DNA from: Staphylococcus simulans
GTDB taxonomy: Bacteria; Bacillota; Bacilli; Staphylococcales; Staphylococcaceae
Assembly: GCF_002994445.1 (NCBI RefSeq)
Contig: NZ_MRZJ01000003.1
Location: 186,001-250,000 of the forward strand
Length of the DNA: 64,000 nucleotides
Direction: 5' to 3'
Shown: positions 9,299 to 22,268 of the stretch, in pieces
Layout: each line of letters starts with the position of its first letter
How positions within the stretch are numbered: the stretch's first letter is position 1
Position numbers and translations under genes: made by a program
Notes under the pieces: model-generated
What the model was told of the DNA's origin: nothing
Database searches by the model: none
Seen by the model: only the letters and a program-made list of their open reading frames with translations

Positions 9299-11281
9299 AT
9301 GGAACATCATCCATTTAAAGTGGTTTCAGAGTTTACACCTCAAGGAGACCAGCCTGCCGCAATTGAAAAGATTTCTAAAGGAATTAAGGAAGGCAAACAT
9401 CATCAAACTTTGCTCGGTGCAACAGGGACAGGTAAAACTTTCACAATGAGCAACGTAATACAACAAGCCGGCAAGCCTACATTAGTACTTGCCCACAACA
9501 AGACTTTAGCAGGTCAGTTATACAACGAATTCAAAGCATTTTTCCCAGAAAACAGAGTAGAATATTTTGTCAGTTTCTATGATTATTATCAACCAGAAGC
9601 TTATGTACCTTCTACGGATACATTTATCGAAAAAGATGCGACAATTAACGACGAAATCGACCAATTACGCCACTCAGCTACAAGTTCATTATTCGAACGC
9701 GATGATGTAATTGTAGTTGCCAGTGTCAGCAGTATCTTCGGTTTAGGGGATCCGTCTGAATACAGCAGTTTGGTTGTCAACGTGCGTCGAGGCATGGAAA
9801 TGGACCGCAGCCAATTCTTGCGCGGATTAGTAGATATCCAATATACACGTAACGATATCGACTTCAAACGCGGTACATTCAGAGTACGCGGCGATGTGGT
9901 AGAAGTCTTCCCGGCGTCTCGCGATGAAATGTGTATTCGTGTCGAATTCTTCGGTGATGAAATTGATCGTATCAGCGAAGTGAACTATTTAACAGGAGAA
10001 GTACTGCGTGAAAGAGACCACTTCTCTATTTATCCAGCATCTCACTTCGTAACGCGTGATGAAAAATTAGAGTTAGCCATCCAACGTATTGAAAAAGAAC
10101 TTGCAGACCGTCTGAAATATTTAAGAGAAAATAACAAATTGTTAGAAGCGCAAAGACTGGAACAACGTACTAACTATGATTTAGAAATGATGAGAGAGAT
10201 GGGCTTTGTTTCAGGAATCGAGAACTATTCTGTGCATTTAAACTTAAGAGACTATGGTTCTACACCTTATACATTGCTTGATTATTTCGGTGATGATTGG
10301 CTGATTATGATTGATGAATCACACGTGACTTTACCGCAAATCAGAGGGATGTATAACGGTGACAGAGCACGTAAACAAGTGCTGATTGATCACGGTTTCA
10401 GATTACCGAGTGCTTTAGATAACAGACCGTTAACGTTTGAAGAGTTTGAAAAGAAAGCGCATCAATTAGTATACGTTTCAGCAACACCAGGTCCTTATGA
10501 ATTAGAACATTCAGATGAAGTGGTTGAGCAGATTATTCGACCGACAGGATTGCTGGACCCTAAAATAGATGTCCGTCCAACGAAAAATCAAATTGATGAT
10601 TTATTAAGCGAGATTCAAGATAGAATCGATAAAAATGAACGTGTACTCATTACAACATTAACGAAAAAAATGAGTGAAGATTTAACGACTTATATGAAAG
10701 AAGCAGGTATCAAAGTCAACTATCTGCATTCTGAAATCAAGACATTAGAACGTATCGAAATTATTCGCGACTTAAGAATGGGCACTTATGATGCGGTTGT
10801 CGGTATCAACTTATTAAGAGAAGGTATCGATATTCCGGAAGTATCGCTAGTGGTGATACTTGATGCAGATAAAGAAGGCTTCTTGCGTTCAGAGCGTTCG
10901 TTAGTTCAAACTATCGGCCGTGCAGCACGTAACGAGCATGGTCAAGTGATTATGTACGCAGACAAAATTACAGATTCTATGAAATATGCGATGGATGAAA
11001 CAGAACGCCGTCGCAAGATTCAACAAGCGTATAACGAAGAACATGGTATTACACCGAAAACCATCAAGAAGAAAATTCATGATGTTATCAGTGCTACTGT
11101 GGAAACAGAAGAAGAAAACGAACAAGAACAAAAAGTGGTACCTAAGAAATTAACGAAAAAAGAACGTGAAAAAACGATTGAAAATGTAGAAAAAGAAATG
11201 AAACAAGCAGCAAAAGCATTAGACTTTGAAAGAGCAACAGAATTACGAGACATGTTGTTTGAACTCAAAGCAGAAAGATGA
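9299..11281 (+). CDS. uvrB: UvrB, excinuclease ABC subunit B
   Basis: 660 aa, normal length. Walker A GATGTGKT (residues 40-47), the beta-hairpin region with [18 protein letters not shown] (about 92-109), helicase motifs [20 protein letters not shown] and QTIGRAARN, and a C-terminal UvrC-interaction (UVR) coiled coil (about 620-655). UvrB verifies DNA lesions handed over by UvrA and loads UvrC in nucleotide excision repair. AAAGGAGG precedes ATG 9299. uvrA begins 10 bases after its stop, forming the uvrBA operon behind a LexA box. Confidence 0.98.
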   Translation: MEHHPFKVVSEFTPQGDQPAAIEKISKGIKEGKHHQTLLGATGTGKTFTMSNVIQQAGKPTLVLAHNKTLAGQLYNEFKAFFPENRVEYFVSFYDYYQPEAYVPSTDTFIEKDATINDEIDQLRHSATSSLFERDDVIVVASVSSIFGLGDPSEYSSLVVNVRRGMEMDRSQFLRGLVDIQYTRNDIDFKRGTFRVRGDVVEVFPASRDEMCIRVEFFGDEIDRISEVNYLTGEVLRERDHFSIYPASHFVTRDEKLELAIQRIEKELADRLKYLRENNKLLEAQRLEQRTNYDLEMMREMGFVSGIENYSVHLNLRDYGSTPYTLLDYFGDDWLIMIDESHVTLPQIRGMYNGDRARKQVLIDHGFRLPSALDNRPLTFEEFEKKAHQLVYVSATPGPYELEHSDEVVEQIIRPTGLLDPKIDVRPTKNQIDDLLSEIQDRIDKNERVLITTLTKKMSEDLTTYMKEAGIKVNYLHSEIKTLERIEIIRDLRMGTYDAVVGINLLREGIDIPEVSLVVILDADKEGFLRSERSLVQTIGRAARNEHGQVIMYADKITDSMKYAMDETERRRKIQQAYNEEHGITPKTIKKKIHDVISATVETEEENEQEQKVVPKKLTKKEREKTIENVEKEMKQAAKALDFERATELRDMLFELKAER

Positions 11282-11291
11282 GGTGACGCGG

Positions 11292-14138
11292 GTGAGTAAG
11301 AAAGATCCATCAATTGTTGTAAAAGGTGCACGTGAGAATAACTTAAAAAATGTGAATGTGGAACTGCCGAAAAATAAATTGATCGTCATGACAGGCTTAT
11401 CAGGTTCTGGTAAGTCTTCCTTAGCATTCGATACTATCTATGCGGAAGGACAAAGACGTTATGTAGAATCCTTAAGTGCTTATGCACGTCAATTCTTAGG
11501 ACAAATGGATAAGCCGGATGTAGATACGATTGAAGGTTTATCTCCAGCGATTTCAATCGACCAGAAGACAACAAGCAAAAACCCGAGATCAACTGTAGCG
11601 ACAGTCACAGAGATTTATGACTATATTCGTTTGTTGTATGCACGTGTCGGTAAAGCATTTTGTCCGCATCACGGCATCGAAATCGAATCGCAAACTGTTC
11701 AGCAAATGGCAGACCGCATTTTAGAACTGGAAGAACGTACTAAAATACAACTCATGGCACCGATTGTAAATCACCGCAAAGGTTCGCATGAAAAACTGCT
11801 TCAAGACATTAGCAAAAAAGGTTATGTGCGTGTCAGAGTCGATGGCGAAATCAGAGATATTAATGATGTGCCGGAATTAGACAAAAACAAAAATCACACA
11901 ATTGAAGTGGTAGTGGACCGTCTTGTTGTTAAAGAAGGCATTGAAACACGTTTAGCAGACTCAATTGAGACGGCTTTAGAATTAGCAGAAGGCAATTTAA
12001 CAGTAGATGTCATTGACGGCGAAGAAATGAAGTTCTCTGAAAATCATGCATGTCCGATTTGCGGGTTCAGTATCGGAGAACTTGAACCGCGTATGTTCAG
12101 TTTCAATAGTCCGTTCGGAGCTTGTCCAACATGTGACGGGCTAGGCCAAAAGCTGAAAGTGGATATTGATTTAGTGATTCCAGATCCGGACAAATCATTA
12201 AGCGAAGGTGCGATTGTGCCTTGGGAACCGAAGAGCTCTGACTTCTATCCTACATTATTAAAACGTGTAGCTGAAGTGTATAAAATCAATATGGATAAGC
12301 CGTTCAAAAAACTGACTGAACGTCAAAAAGATATTATTTTATATGGCTCTAAAGGTAAAGAAATTACATTTACTTTCGGACAGAAAAACGGAACGACACG
12401 TACAAGAACGATGGAATTCGAAGGTGTAATTCCAAATATCGAACGCCGTTATCATGAATCGCCATCAGAATATGTACGTGAAATGATGCAGAAATATATG
12501 ACAGAATTGCCATGTGAAACGTGCCACGGCAAACGTTTAAGCCAAGAAGCATTATCTGTCTACGTATCAGGCTTGAATATCGGAGAAGTGGTTGAATATT
12601 CTATTAAAGAAGCACTCCATTTCTTTGAAAATATCGATTTATCCAGCCAAGACCGTAAAATCGCAGACTTGATTTTAAAAGAAATTATTTCGAGACTTTA
12701 TTTCTTAAATAACGTAGGTTTGGACTATCTGACATTGAATCGTTCATCAGGTACGCTATCCGGCGGTGAAGCACAACGTATCCGTTTAGCTACACAAATC
12801 GGTTCAAGATTGTCTGGTGTGTTGTATGTCTTAGATGAACCGTCTATCGGGCTCCATCAACGAGACAATGACCGCTTAATCAATACATTGAAAGAGATGC
12901 GTGATTTAGGCAATACTCTGATTGTTGTAGAACATGATGATGATACGATGAGAGAAGCGGATTATCTTGTCGATGTAGGACCGGGTGCAGGCGAACACGG
13001 CGGTGAAATTGTCGCAGCGGGCACACCTAAACAAGTGATGCGCAATTCTAAATCACTGACAGGCCAATACCTCAGCGGCAAAAAACGTATTGAAGTACCT
13101 GAATACCGCAGACCAGTTACAGACCGCAAATTAAAAGTACACGGGGCGCAAAGCAACAACTTGAAAAATGTAGATGTGGACTTCCCGCTATCTACTATGA
13201 CTGTTGTGACTGGCGTATCAGGTTCAGGTAAAAGTTCATTAGTAAACGAAGTACTGTATAAAACACTAGCGCAAAAAATTAACCGTGCCAAAGCAAGACC
13301 CGGCAAGGTAGATGAGATTGAAGGTATCGATCAATTAGATAAAGTCATTGATATCGACCAATCTCCAATCGGACGTACACCGCGTTCCAACCCTGCGACT
13401 TATACAGGTGTCTTTGATGATATCCGTGATGTCTTTGCGTCAACGAACGAAGCGAAAATCAGAGGGTACCAAAAAGGACGTTTCAGCTTCAATGTTAAAG
13501 GCGGACGTTGCGAAGCTTGTAAAGGCGACGGTATCATTAAAATCGAAATGCACTTCTTGCCGGATGTTTATGTTCCTTGCGAAGTTTGCGGAGGCAATCG
13601 CTACAATCGTGAAACATTAGAAGTCACATACAAAGGTAAAAACATCGCAGAAGTATTGGATATGACTGCAGAAGAAGCGACACACTTCTTTGAAAATATC
13701 CCTAAAATCAAACGCAAACTTCAAACACTAGTCGATGTGGGATTAGGTTATGTGCGTTTAGGCCAACCTGCGACAACATTATCCGGCGGTGAAGCACAGC
13801 GTGTAAAATTGGCTTCAGAGCTGCATAAACGTTCCACAGGACGCTCGATTTATATTTTAGACGAACCGACAACAGGCTTGCATGTAGATGATATCAATCG
13901 TCTCTTGAAAGTGTTGAATCGTATTGTAGATAACGGTGACACTGTTGTGATTATCGAACACAACTTAGATGTCATTAAAACTGCAGATTATCTGATAGAT
14001 TTAGGACCTGAAGGCGGCGACGGCGGCGGTACGATTGTCGCAACAGGCACACCTGAAGAAATCGCAGCATCAAAAGACTCTTATACCGGAAAATATTTGA
14101 AAACAGTATTAGAACGAGACGCTGCTCAAAATGTTTAA
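11292..14138 (+). CDS. uvrA: UvrA, excinuclease ABC subunit A
   Basis: 948 aa from GTG 11292, chosen because GAGGTG (11280-11285) sits 6 bases upstream; the frame extends back into uvrB without a better start. Two ABC ATPase modules: Walker A GLSGSGKS and GVSGSGKS; signatures [12 protein letters not shown] and [12 protein letters not shown]. Zinc fingers [10 protein letters not shown]...CPTCDG and CEACKGDG...CEVCGG. UvrA scans DNA for distortions as a dimer and recruits UvrB. Confidence 0.98.
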   Translation: MSKKDPSIVVKGARENNLKNVNVELPKNKLIVMTGLSGSGKSSLAFDTIYAEGQRRYVESLSAYARQFLGQMDKPDVDTIEGLSPAISIDQKTTSKNPRSTVATVTEIYDYIRLLYARVGKAFCPHHGIEIESQTVQQMADRILELEERTKIQLMAPIVNHRKGSHEKLLQDISKKGYVRVRVDGEIRDINDVPELDKNKNHTIEVVVDRLVVKEGIETRLADSIETALELAEGNLTVDVIDGEEMKFSENHACPICGFSIGELEPRMFSFNSPFGACPTCDGLGQKLKVDIDLVIPDPDKSLSEGAIVPWEPKSSDFYPTLLKRVAEVYKINMDKPFKKLTERQKDIILYGSKGKEITFTFGQKNGTTRTRTMEFEGVIPNIERRYHESPSEYVREMMQKYMTELPCETCHGKRLSQEALSVYVSGLNIGEVVEYSIKEALHFFENIDLSSQDRKIADLILKEIISRLYFLNNVGLDYLTLNRSSGTLSGGEAQRIRLATQIGSRLSGVLYVLDEPSIGLHQRDNDRLINTLKEMRDLGNTLIVVEHDDDTMREADYLVDVGPGAGEHGGEIVAAGTPKQVMRNSKSLTGQYLSGKKRIEVPEYRRPVTDRKLKVHGAQSNNLKNVDVDFPLSTMTVVTGVSGSGKSSLVNEVLYKTLAQKINRAKARPGKVDEIEGIDQLDKVIDIDQSPIGRTPRSNPATYTGVFDDIRDVFASTNEAKIRGYQKGRFSFNVKGGRCEACKGDGIIKIEMHFLPDVYVPCEVCGGNRYNRETLEVTYKGKNIAEVLDMTAEEATHFFENIPKIKRKLQTLVDVGLGYVRLGQPATTLSGGEAQRVKLASELHKRSTGRSIYILDEPTTGLHVDDINRLLKVLNRIVDNGDTVVIIEHNLDVIKTADYLIDLGPEGGDGGGTIVATGTPEEIAASKDSYTGKYLKTVLERDAAQNV

Positions 14139-14148
14139 GCATGAAGTA

Positions 14149-14188
14149 AACGGTATTTTGCCTTAAATAAGGTAAAATGCCGTTTTTT
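14149..14188 (+). terminator. uvrA terminator
   Basis: Long near-perfect stem ACGGTATTTTGCCTT / AAGGTAAAATGCCGT with loop AAAT, then seven T. Confidence 0.93.
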
Positions 14189-14354
14189 TACATATTTGAA
14201 GCGAAAAACAGTGTTAAAATTTGATTTTTGAATCATCATGAGAAATGATAAAATAGGTAGGGAATTTAAGTAGTAATACCAATAACGTTTTCGCATTCTT
14301 TTTTGATATGATAGTAGTAAGCATAGAAAGAAGAATGACGATTGAGGTGAAAAT

Positions 14355-15287
14355 ATGTTAAGTGCTAGAGCTTTAGTAAACAGATTTAAATTGAATTTAG
14401 CAGCCGGAGAAGAAGGATTGGATCGTCCAATCCATAATACAGATATTTCAAGACCAGGATTAGAAATGGCAGGATACTTTTCGCATTATGCATCAGATCG
14501 TATCCAGTTATTAGGAACAACAGAACTGTCATTTTATAATCTATTGCCTGATAAAGAAAGACATGGCAGATTACGCAAGTTGTGCCGCCCTGATACACCT
14601 GCAATTATTGTGACAAGAGGGATTGAGCCTCCAGAAGAGTTAGTCAATGCGGCGAAAGAACTCGGAACACCTTTACTTACATCTAAAGATGCGACAACAA
14701 GTTTAATGAGTCGATTAACTACATATTTAGAACATGAACTTGCCAAAACAACATCTTTGCATGGTGTATTAGTGGATGTGTATGGTGTCGGTGTTTTAAT
14801 TACTGGTGATTCTGGTATCGGTAAAAGCGAAACTGCTTTAGAGTTAGTCAAACGCGGGCACCGCTTAGTCGCAGATGACAACGTAGAAATCCGCGAAATC
14901 ACTAAAGATGAACTTATCGGCAAACCGCCGAAATTGATTGAGCATTTATTAGAAATCAGAGGGCTTGGTATTATCAACGTGATGACACTATTCGGTGCAG
15001 GGTCTATCTTGACTGAAAAGAAAATCGGTTTGAATATCAACTTAGAAAACTGGGACAAAGATAAGTTATATGACCGTGTCGGTTTGAATGAAGAAACCTT
15101 GCGTATTTTGGATACAGAAATCACTAAGAAAACCATTCCAGTACGACCAGGAAGAAATGTGGCAGTTATTATTGAAGTCGCAGCGATGAACTATCGTTTG
15201 AATATTATGGGCATTAATACTGCTGAAGAGTTTAACGAACGATTAAATGCTGAAATACTAAGAAAAAACGAACATAAAGAGGAGTAA
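14355..15287 (+). CDS. hprK: HPr kinase/phosphorylase
   Basis: 310 aa. Walker A GDSGIGKS (residues 151-158) and the HprK signature [10 protein letters not shown] (about 200-209) mark the bifunctional enzyme that phosphorylates and dephosphorylates HPr on Ser46, setting CcpA-dependent carbon catabolite repression. The ribosome binding site GAGGTG lies before ATG 14355. A TATGAT (14307-14312) is the likely -10. lgt follows after 6 bases, an operon widely conserved in Firmicutes. It complements the CggR-gapA locus further downstream in control of glycolysis. Confidence 0.97.
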   Translation: MLSARALVNRFKLNLAAGEEGLDRPIHNTDISRPGLEMAGYFSHYASDRIQLLGTTELSFYNLLPDKERHGRLRKLCRPDTPAIIVTRGIEPPEELVNAAKELGTPLLTSKDATTSLMSRLTTYLEHELAKTTSLHGVLVDVYGVGVLITGDSGIGKSETALELVKRGHRLVADDNVEIREITKDELIGKPPKLIEHLLEIRGLGIINVMTLFGAGSILTEKKIGLNINLENWDKDKLYDRVGLNEETLRILDTEITKKTIPVRPGRNVAVIIEVAAMNYRLNIMGINTAEEFNERLNAEILRKNEHKEE

Positions 15288-15293
15288 GCAATT

Positions 15294-16121
15294 ATGTTTT
15301 TTAACTTTGGTTATATTGATCCGGTGGCTTTTAATCTAGGTCCTATCTCCGTGCGCTGGTATGGGATTATCATTGCACTTGGAATTTTATTAGGATACTT
15401 TATTGCACAAGCAACCGCGAAAAGAGTGGGCCTGCATAAAGACGCATTGATTGATATTATCTTTTGGAGTGCGATTTTCGGGTTCATAGCAGCGAGAATC
15501 TACTTTGTAATTTTCCAATGGCCGTATTATGCGGCACATCCCGCTGAAATACCGATGATTTGGCATGGAGGTATTGCGATTCACGGCGGCTTGATCGGCG
15601 GCTTCATTACAGGGGTTATCGTATGTAAAATGAATAACCATAATCCATGGCAGATCGGCGATATCGTTGCGCCGAGTATTATCTTAGCGCAAGGTATCGG
15701 ACGCTGGGGGAACTTTATGAACCATGAAGCACATGGCGGTCCAGTGTCGCAATCATTTTTAGAAAATCTGCATATTCCAAGATTCATCATTGATAACATG
15801 TACATTGACGGCAAATATTATCAGCCTACATTTTTATATGAATCAATTTGGGATGTGATTGGTTTTGCGTTATTGCTGTTCTTGCGCAAACATTTGCGTA
15901 TCGGAGAAACATTCTTCTTATACTTGATCTGGTATTCTATCGGAAGATTCTTCGTTGAAGGCATGCGTACAGATAGTTTGATGTTAACGAGCAATATCAG
16001 AGTCGCACAAGTTATGTCGATTATTTTGATTATTATCAGCGTAGTGATGATTATTTACCGCAGATATAAAAGCCAACAGCCGAAATTCAAAGATGCCGGC
16101 GATCTTTCATGGCCGAAATAA
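15294..16121 (+). CDS. lgt: Prolipoprotein diacylglyceryl transferase
   Basis: 275 aa, polytopic membrane protein with about seven hydrophobic segments. Conserved Lgt motifs are [13 protein letters not shown] (about 94-106) and the signature [13 protein letters not shown] (about 136-148) with the essential arginine and histidine region. It attaches diacylglycerol to the lipobox cysteine of exported lipoproteins; substrates in this window include MetQ and the lipoprotein at 43.5-44.2 kb. ATG follows AGAGGAG closely. The next gene starts 12 bases downstream. Confidence 0.97.
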   Translation: MFFNFGYIDPVAFNLGPISVRWYGIIIALGILLGYFIAQATAKRVGLHKDALIDIIFWSAIFGFIAARIYFVIFQWPYYAAHPAEIPMIWHGGIAIHGGLIGGFITGVIVCKMNNHNPWQIGDIVAPSIILAQGIGRWGNFMNHEAHGGPVSQSFLENLHIPRFIIDNMYIDGKYYQPTFLYESIWDVIGFALLLFLRKHLRIGETFFLYLIWYSIGRFFVEGMRTDSLMLTSNIRVAQVMSIILIIISVVMIIYRRYKSQQPKFKDAGDLSWPK

Positions 16122-16133
16122 AGAGGGGATTCA

Positions 16134-16616
16134 ATGAGGCGTTATCAAAAAGTTGAAGATAAAGCGACACATATCAATCCATTATGGAGAATGTATCATT
16201 TCATTAAATTCACAAAGCTGTTTAAACAAACTTTATTCATTGAATTAGCACGGTTCATGCCATCGTTGAGATTAAAACGATGGATTTACCGTGCTTGTTT
16301 AGGCATGCAAGTCGGCAAACATACAGCTTTTGCGTATAAAGTTATGCCGGATGTGATTTATCCGCATTTAATTCGTATTGGAGATAATTGTGTGATAGGG
16401 TATAATACAACAATATTGACACACGAATTTTTAGTGACAGAATGGCGTGTAGGAAAAGTGAATATCGGCAACCACACATTAGTAGGTGCCAATGTGACAA
16501 TTTTGCCTGGCGTAACAATCGGAGATCATGTGCGTATCGGTGCAGGTACAGTCGTAAACAAAGATGTGCCTGATGGTGCACTTGCCTACGGCAATCCGAT
16601 GCAGATTAGAAAATAA
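16134..16616 (+). CDS. Hexapeptide-repeat acyl/acetyltransferase
   Basis: 160 aa. The C-terminal two thirds show left-handed beta-helix hexapeptide repeats (IGDNCVIGYNT, IGNHTLVGANVTILPGVTIG, VRIGAGTVVNKDVP), typical of the maltose/galactoside acetyltransferase superfamily. The N-terminal segment (1-60) is basic and hydrophobic and may contact membrane or substrate. Substrate unknown. It lies between lgt and the TPR gene with small gaps, so it is probably part of the hprK-lgt operon, as in other staphylococci. The TAATG junction with the next reading frame suggests coupling. Confidence 0.82.
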   Translation: MRRYQKVEDKATHINPLWRMYHFIKFTKLFKQTLFIELARFMPSLRLKRWIYRACLGMQVGKHTAFAYKVMPDVIYPHLIRIGDNCVIGYNTTILTHEFLVTEWRVGKVNIGNHTLVGANVTILPGVTIGDHVRIGAGTVVNKDVPDGALAYGNPMQIRK

Positions 16617-16636
16617 TGAGAAAGGAGGGGCAATCC

Positions 16637-18076
16637 ATGGTACAAGAACCGCATAAAAACGTAATACCTATGACGCAAGATGCGTCTTTCTTCAAAAAGC
16701 TGGCTGACTCGAAATTAAAACATCGTGATTACCATAAAGCTGCAGAACATTATAGAAAAGTCCTTGAATTGTCACCTTCTGACTTTGAAGCATTGAAAGA
16801 CTATACAACAGCACTGACTGAAATGGGCCAAGGCAAACAAGTCATTGATCATTATTTTGATTTTATTGCGAAAGATGCACATACTGCGGATGCTTTCTAC
16901 CAATTAAGCCAGCTGTTTATTCAATTAAACGACCCGAACAAAGCATTTTGTTTCGGTATCAATTACGTTATTATTTCAAATGATGAGGCGTATCGAAAAG
17001 AATTAGAAGAAATGTTTGAAGTCGTGTATGATGACTTGGACAAACTTGAACAAGAAAGCAAAGTCTTTGCGGTACAACTTATCTTCCAACACCTCTTTGC
17101 GAGAGGCAGATTAGAAGATGCCCGCGATTACATTACGAACCAAGATATGGATGTGCAGACACATCATGGTACGCGTAATTTATTAGCGATGATTTATTTA
17201 TATCTCGGCAATTACGATTCTGCGAGAGAGATGCTGAAACAATTGCTGAAAGAAAATCAGACAGACGTGCATGCTTTATGCCACTATACATTGCTTTTAT
17301 ATAATACGAAAGATGAGGCTTATCCGACATATTTAGAGTCTTTATCAAAAGTTGTACCCATGAATGATGATGAAAGTTTCAAACTAGGCATTGTGCTGAG
17401 CTATTTGAAGAAGTATCAAGCTTCGCAAAAGTTGCTTTATCCGCTGTATCGAAAAGGAAAGTTTATTTCGTTGCAGTTGTTTCATGCGCTCAGCTATAAT
17501 TTTTATTTCCTGGGAAATCAAGAACGAAGCCATGAGTTTTGGAAGAAACTAGAAGATATTACACAAGGCAATCCAGGATATCCGCCGTGGCTGATGTCTG
17601 AAAAGAACGGTTACTTCAAAACGAATATCTTGCCATTGCTGATGAGTGAAGATAACCATGAAAGACTGTATGGTATTTTCTTATTAGATCAAGTGAATGA
17701 GAAAGAACTGCTCATTACAGAAGAAATCTGGTCTGTACTAGAAGGTATGGGAGAGTACGAAAAGCTCTATCTTACCTATTTGATTAAAGATTTGAAGTTG
17801 ATAAAATTAGGCTTTATTCACCGAGGCATGTTAGCCTTATATGAGAATGAAGAATTAAAGTTTTTAAAACCTTTATTTTTAAATTGGATCGATCGCGCTG
17901 AAGGGATTATCGAACATGGCTATGATTTAGACCATGTGGAAGGATATACTGCAGCGCTCGTGTATTTATACTTCAAATCTTTAGAGCATCCTTATACCAA
18001 AAAGCAAGTTGCAGAATGGTTTGGGGTAACGCTTTATCGTTTGAATAAATCGATTAACATTCTTCTAGAAGTTTAA
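16637..18076 (+). CDS. TPR-repeat protein
   Basis: 479 aa from ATG 16637, chosen because AAAGGAGGGG (16620-16629) lies at correct spacing; the ATG at 16616 has none. The N-terminal half holds tetratricopeptide-type helical repeats (for example KHRDYHKAAEHYRKVLELSP at about residues 25-44, NDPNKAFCFG, LGNYDSAREMLKQLLKENQ). The C-terminal third is helical without a recognised domain. No signal peptide, so cytoplasmic. It is a conserved neighbour of lgt and trxB in staphylococci; function unknown, presumably a protein-protein interaction scaffold. Confidence 0.82.
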   Translation: MVQEPHKNVIPMTQDASFFKKLADSKLKHRDYHKAAEHYRKVLELSPSDFEALKDYTTALTEMGQGKQVIDHYFDFIAKDAHTADAFYQLSQLFIQLNDPNKAFCFGINYVIISNDEAYRKELEEMFEVVYDDLDKLEQESKVFAVQLIFQHLFARGRLEDARDYITNQDMDVQTHHGTRNLLAMIYLYLGNYDSAREMLKQLLKENQTDVHALCHYTLLLYNTKDEAYPTYLESLSKVVPMNDDESFKLGIVLSYLKKYQASQKLLYPLYRKGKFISLQLFHALSYNFYFLGNQERSHEFWKKLEDITQGNPGYPPWLMSEKNGYFKTNILPLLMSEDNHERLYGIFLLDQVNEKELLITEEIWSVLEGMGEYEKLYLTYLIKDLKLIKLGFIHRGMLALYENEELKFLKPLFLNWIDRAEGIIEHGYDLDHVEGYTAALVYLYFKSLEHPYTKKQVAEWFGVTLYRLNKSINILLEV

Positions 18077-18172
18077 ATAATGTACAAGTGAAATTAGTAT
18101 ATTTTACAATTTGAGCATAAAAGTATATTTCAAGGACACAGTATAATATAATAACTGTTGATTAAAGACTAG

Positions 18173-19147
<975 letters not shown>

Positions 19148-19160
19148 GCAAAACACAAAC

Positions 19161-19217
19161 AAGGTTTGAGTAGTGCATGCAGCGTTTAGGTTGCATGCAT
19201 ATATTCAAACCTTTTTT
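19161..19217 (+). terminator. trxB terminator, two-tier hairpin
   Basis: Outer stem AAGGTTTGA / TCAAACCTT, inner stem TGCATGCA / TGCATGCA separated by small bulges, followed by TTTTTT. Confidence 0.92.
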
Positions 19218-19315
19218 CATAATATACGGTATTAATGTCCAACATAGAAATGAATATGATACTATTGTTATGATAAGGATATTATGAGCGAATTTAAATA
19301 CAGGATGGTGTCGTC

Positions 19316-20239
19316 ATGCAACATGAAGAAAATGAAGTCGTAAATAAGAGTGAATTATTAGTGGTTACGGGTATGTCAGGAGCGGGTAAGTCTGTAGTAC
19401 TTCAAAGTTTAGAAGATTTAGGGTATTTTTGTGTAGACAATTTACCTCCGATTTTACTGCCGAAATTTGTTGAATTGATGGAACAAGGAACACCATCATT
19501 GCAAAAAGTCGCAATCGCAATTGATTTACGCGGACGCGAATTTTTCAAATCCTTAGTAAAAGAAGTGGATTTACTGCGCAGCAAGAATAAAATTATTGTT
19601 GACGTTATGTTTGTAGAAGCCAGCGAATCTAAATTGATTTCAAGATATAAAGAAACACGCCGTGCGCATCCATTAAGCGACAACGGTCAGAATTCATTGA
19701 TTGATTCTATCAGAGAAGAACGTCAATCATTGTCTGAAATTCGCAGTTTCGCAAACTTTGTCATAGATACTACAGAATTAAAACCAAAAGAATTACGTGC
19801 AAAAATAAATAAACTCTTTAACAGAGATGATATCGAAACATTTAGTATCAGTGTTACAAGCTTCGGCTTTAAACATGGTATTCAACAAGATGCGGACTTA
19901 GTTTTTGATGTGCGCTTCTTACCGAATCCTTTCTATGTGAAATCACTGCGTCCATTAACAGGAAATGATGATCCAGTGTATCAATATGTGATGAAATGGC
20001 AAGAGACTGCTATTTTCTACGATAAATTATTAGACTTATTGAAATTTATGATTCCAGGTTATAAGAAAGAAGGTAAGACGCAGTTAGTTATCGCTATCGG
20101 TTGTACCGGAGGACAGCACCGTTCTGTAGCTTTAGCAAAAAGATTGGCTGAAGACTTGAACGACAGTTACGACTATAATGTTTACGTTCATCATAGAGAT
20201 GCACATATCGAAAGTGGCGAGAAAAATGAAAAAGCTTAA
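19316..20239 (+). CDS. rapZ: RapZ (YvcJ) nucleotide-binding protein
   Basis: 307 aa. Walker A GMSGAGKS (residues 19-26) and the conserved C-terminal [10 protein letters not shown] (about 262-271) identify the RapZ/YvcJ P-loop family. In Enterobacteria RapZ is an RNA adapter for glmZ decay; in Bacillus YvcJ affects competence and the rapZ-yvcK-whiA cluster is linked to cell envelope and division. AGGATGG (19302-19308) precedes the ATG. Its last 14 bases overlap yvcK, so the two are coupled. Confidence 0.95.
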   Translation: MQHEENEVVNKSELLVVTGMSGAGKSVVLQSLEDLGYFCVDNLPPILLPKFVELMEQGTPSLQKVAIAIDLRGREFFKSLVKEVDLLRSKNKIIVDVMFVEASESKLISRYKETRRAHPLSDNGQNSLIDSIREERQSLSEIRSFANFVIDTTELKPKELRAKINKLFNRDDIETFSISVTSFGFKHGIQQDADLVFDVRFLPNPFYVKSLRPLTGNDDPVYQYVMKWQETAIFYDKLLDLLKFMIPGYKKEGKTQLVIAIGCTGGQHRSVALAKRLAEDLNDSYDYNVYVHHRDAHIESGEKNEKA

Positions 20240-21224
20240 AATCGTATTAATCGGGGGAGGCACAGGTTTATCTGTCCTTGCTCGTGGTTTAAAAGATTTT
20301 CCGATAGATATCACTGCAATCGTGACTGTTGCGGATGATGGCGGAAGTACAGGCAAAATCAGAAGTGAAATGGATATCCCGGCACCAGGCGATATCCGAA
20401 ATGTTATCGCAGCATTAAGCGATACGGAACCGACGTTAAAGGAGCTATTCCAATATCGTTTTAAAGAGAATCAAGTAGAAGGCCATTCTGTCGGCAATCT
20501 CCTGATTGCAGCGTTGACGAACATTATGGACGACTTTGGTCATGCAGTGAAAGAACTGAGTAAAATTTTAAATATTAAGGGCCGTGTGATTCCCTCAACC
20601 AACTCCAGTATTCGTTTGAATGCAGAAATGGATGATGGCGAAATTGTTTATGGCGAATCTAATATACCAAAACGCGAAAAACCGATTAAAAGGGTCTTTA
20701 TCGAACCGGCAGATGTGCAGCCTATGGAAGAAGCGGTAGAAGCGTTAGAAGAGGCGGATTTAATAGTCTTAGGACCGGGTTCGCTTTATACTAGTGTGCT
20801 TTCAAACTTGTGTGTCCCAGGCATCGGTCAAGCGATTGTAGAAAGCTTGGCACCTAAAGTCTATGTGTCTAATGTGATGACACAGCATGGGGAAACAGAT
20901 CATTTTGATGTGATGGATCATGTAAATGCCATTCATAGACATATGGATACCAAGTTTATTGATTACGTGATTTGCTGTATCAATCATGACTACAGCAAGG
21001 AAATTTTAGAGAACTATCGTAAAGAGCATGCAGAGCCGGTAAAGTATCATAAAGAAGAGATAGAAGCGGCTGGTATTGTACCGTTAACAGCAGATGACCT
21101 TGTGCATATCTCAGATAAAAATCGAGTCCGTCATAATACGACACGTTTATCACGTATGATTTATGAACTTGCACTTGATTTAACAAGTACAATCCAATTT
21201 AATCCAAAACAAAGAAAAAAATAA
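20226..21224 (+). CDS. yvcK: YvcK/GlmR, gluconeogenesis and envelope factor
   Basis: 332 aa from ATG 20226 ([21 protein letters not shown]), inside the end of rapZ. The family signature includes GGGTG (about 10-14), [14 protein letters not shown] (about 38-51) and [10 protein letters not shown] (about 195). UPF0052/CofD-like fold that binds UDP-GlcNAc; in Bacillus GlmR stimulates GlmS and directs carbon to peptidoglycan precursors. The gene lies within the conserved rapZ-yvcK-whiA operon. Confidence 0.95.
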   Translation: MKKLKIVLIGGGTGLSVLARGLKDFPIDITAIVTVADDGGSTGKIRSEMDIPAPGDIRNVIAALSDTEPTLKELFQYRFKENQVEGHSVGNLLIAALTNIMDDFGHAVKELSKILNIKGRVIPSTNSSIRLNAEMDDGEIVYGESNIPKREKPIKRVFIEPADVQPMEEAVEALEEADLIVLGPGSLYTSVLSNLCVPGIGQAIVESLAPKVYVSNVMTQHGETDHFDVMDHVNAIHRHMDTKFIDYVICCINHDYSKEILENYRKEHAEPVKYHKEEIEAAGIVPLTADDLVHISDKNRVRHNTTRLSRMIYELALDLTSTIQFNPKQRKK

Positions 21225-21242
21225 CGAAAGGAATGGCACGGC

Positions 21243-22187
21243 ATGAGCTTTGCATCAGACATGAAAAATGAATTGACAAGAATAGATGTCGATGATAAAA
21301 ATGCGCGCGCTGAATTAAGTGCATTGATACGGATGAATGGTGCGCTCAGTTTGTCGAACCAGCAATTTGTCATCAATGTGCAAACTGAAAATGCGACAAC
21401 AGCCAGACGTATCTACTCTTTGATTAAGAAAGTATTTAATATTGAAGTAGAGATTCTTGTTAGAAAGAAAATGAAATTGAAGAAAAATAATATCTATATT
21501 TGCAGAACGAAAGTGAAATCTCGCGAAATTCTGCATGAATTAGGTATTTTAAAAGATGGCGTATTTACGCATGCGATAGATTTGGACATGATACGTGATG
21601 ATGAAATGAAACGCAGTTATTTAAGAGGTGCCTTTTTAGCAGGCGGCTCTGTCAATAATCCGGAAACGTCATCATATCATTTGGAGATATTTTCGCTGTA
21701 TGAGAGTCATTCAGAAGGCTTAACAGCGTTGATGAATGAGTATGAATTGAATGCAAAGCATCTTGAACGTAAAAAGGGCAATATCGTTTATTTGAAGGAA
21801 GCGGAAAAGATTTCTGATTTCCTAAGTTTAATCGGCGGTTATCAAGCAATGCTGAAGTTTGAAGATGTACGTATTGTCAGAGATATGCGTAATTCAGTGA
21901 ACCGTTTAGTGAATTGCGAAACAGCTAACCTGAACAAAACTGTCAGTGCTGCAATGAAACAAGTGGAAAGTATTCAATTGATTGATCAAGAAATCGGTAT
22001 TGAGAATCTGCCTGACCGCTTAAGAGAAATTGCAAAGCTGCGTGTAGAGAATCAAGATGTATCTTTAAAAGAGTTAGGTGAAATGGTGTCGACAGGTACT
22101 ATTTCAAAATCAGGTGTGAATCATCGTTTGCGTAAATTAAATGAATTAGCAGATAAAATCAGAAGCGGCGAACATATTGAAATGTAA
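21243..22187 (+). CDS. whiA: WhiA, DNA-binding protein
   Basis: 314 aa. An N-terminal degenerate LAGLIDADG homing-endonuclease fold (region around [20 protein letters not shown], residues about 124-143) is joined to a C-terminal helix-turn-helix (about 225-305, [20 protein letters not shown]). WhiA influences cell division and chromosome segregation in Firmicutes and is a sporulation regulator in Streptomyces. GAAAGG precedes ATG 21243. Last gene of the rapZ operon, closed by a bidirectional terminator. Confidence 0.95.
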   Translation: MSFASDMKNELTRIDVDDKNARAELSALIRMNGALSLSNQQFVINVQTENATTARRIYSLIKKVFNIEVEILVRKKMKLKKNNIYICRTKVKSREILHELGILKDGVFTHAIDLDMIRDDEMKRSYLRGAFLAGGSVNNPETSSYHLEIFSLYESHSEGLTALMNEYELNAKHLERKKGNIVYLKEAEKISDFLSLIGGYQAMLKFEDVRIVRDMRNSVNRLVNCETANLNKTVSAAMKQVESIQLIDQEIGIENLPDRLREIAKLRVENQDVSLKELGEMVSTGTISKSGVNHRLRKLNELADKIRSGEHIEM

Positions 22188-22195
22188 ACCATAAA

Positions 22196-22246
22196 AAGAA
22201 GACTGCACTTCCTTGAAAAACAATCAGGAAAGTGCAGTCTTCTTTT
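22196..22246. terminator. Bidirectional terminator, whiA / MFS gene
   Basis: Stem AAGAAGACTGCACTT / AAGTGCAGTCTTCTT, extended by TCCT/AGGA, with T-runs outside the stem on both strands. It separates two convergent genes. Confidence 0.93.
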
Positions 22247-22268
22247 AGTATTTTATGGGGCCTTACAA

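Noticed and set aside
14534..15136. 200-codon minus-strand ORF opposite hprK
   Set aside because: It is a shadow of the conserved hprK frame and has no family features or ribosome binding site.
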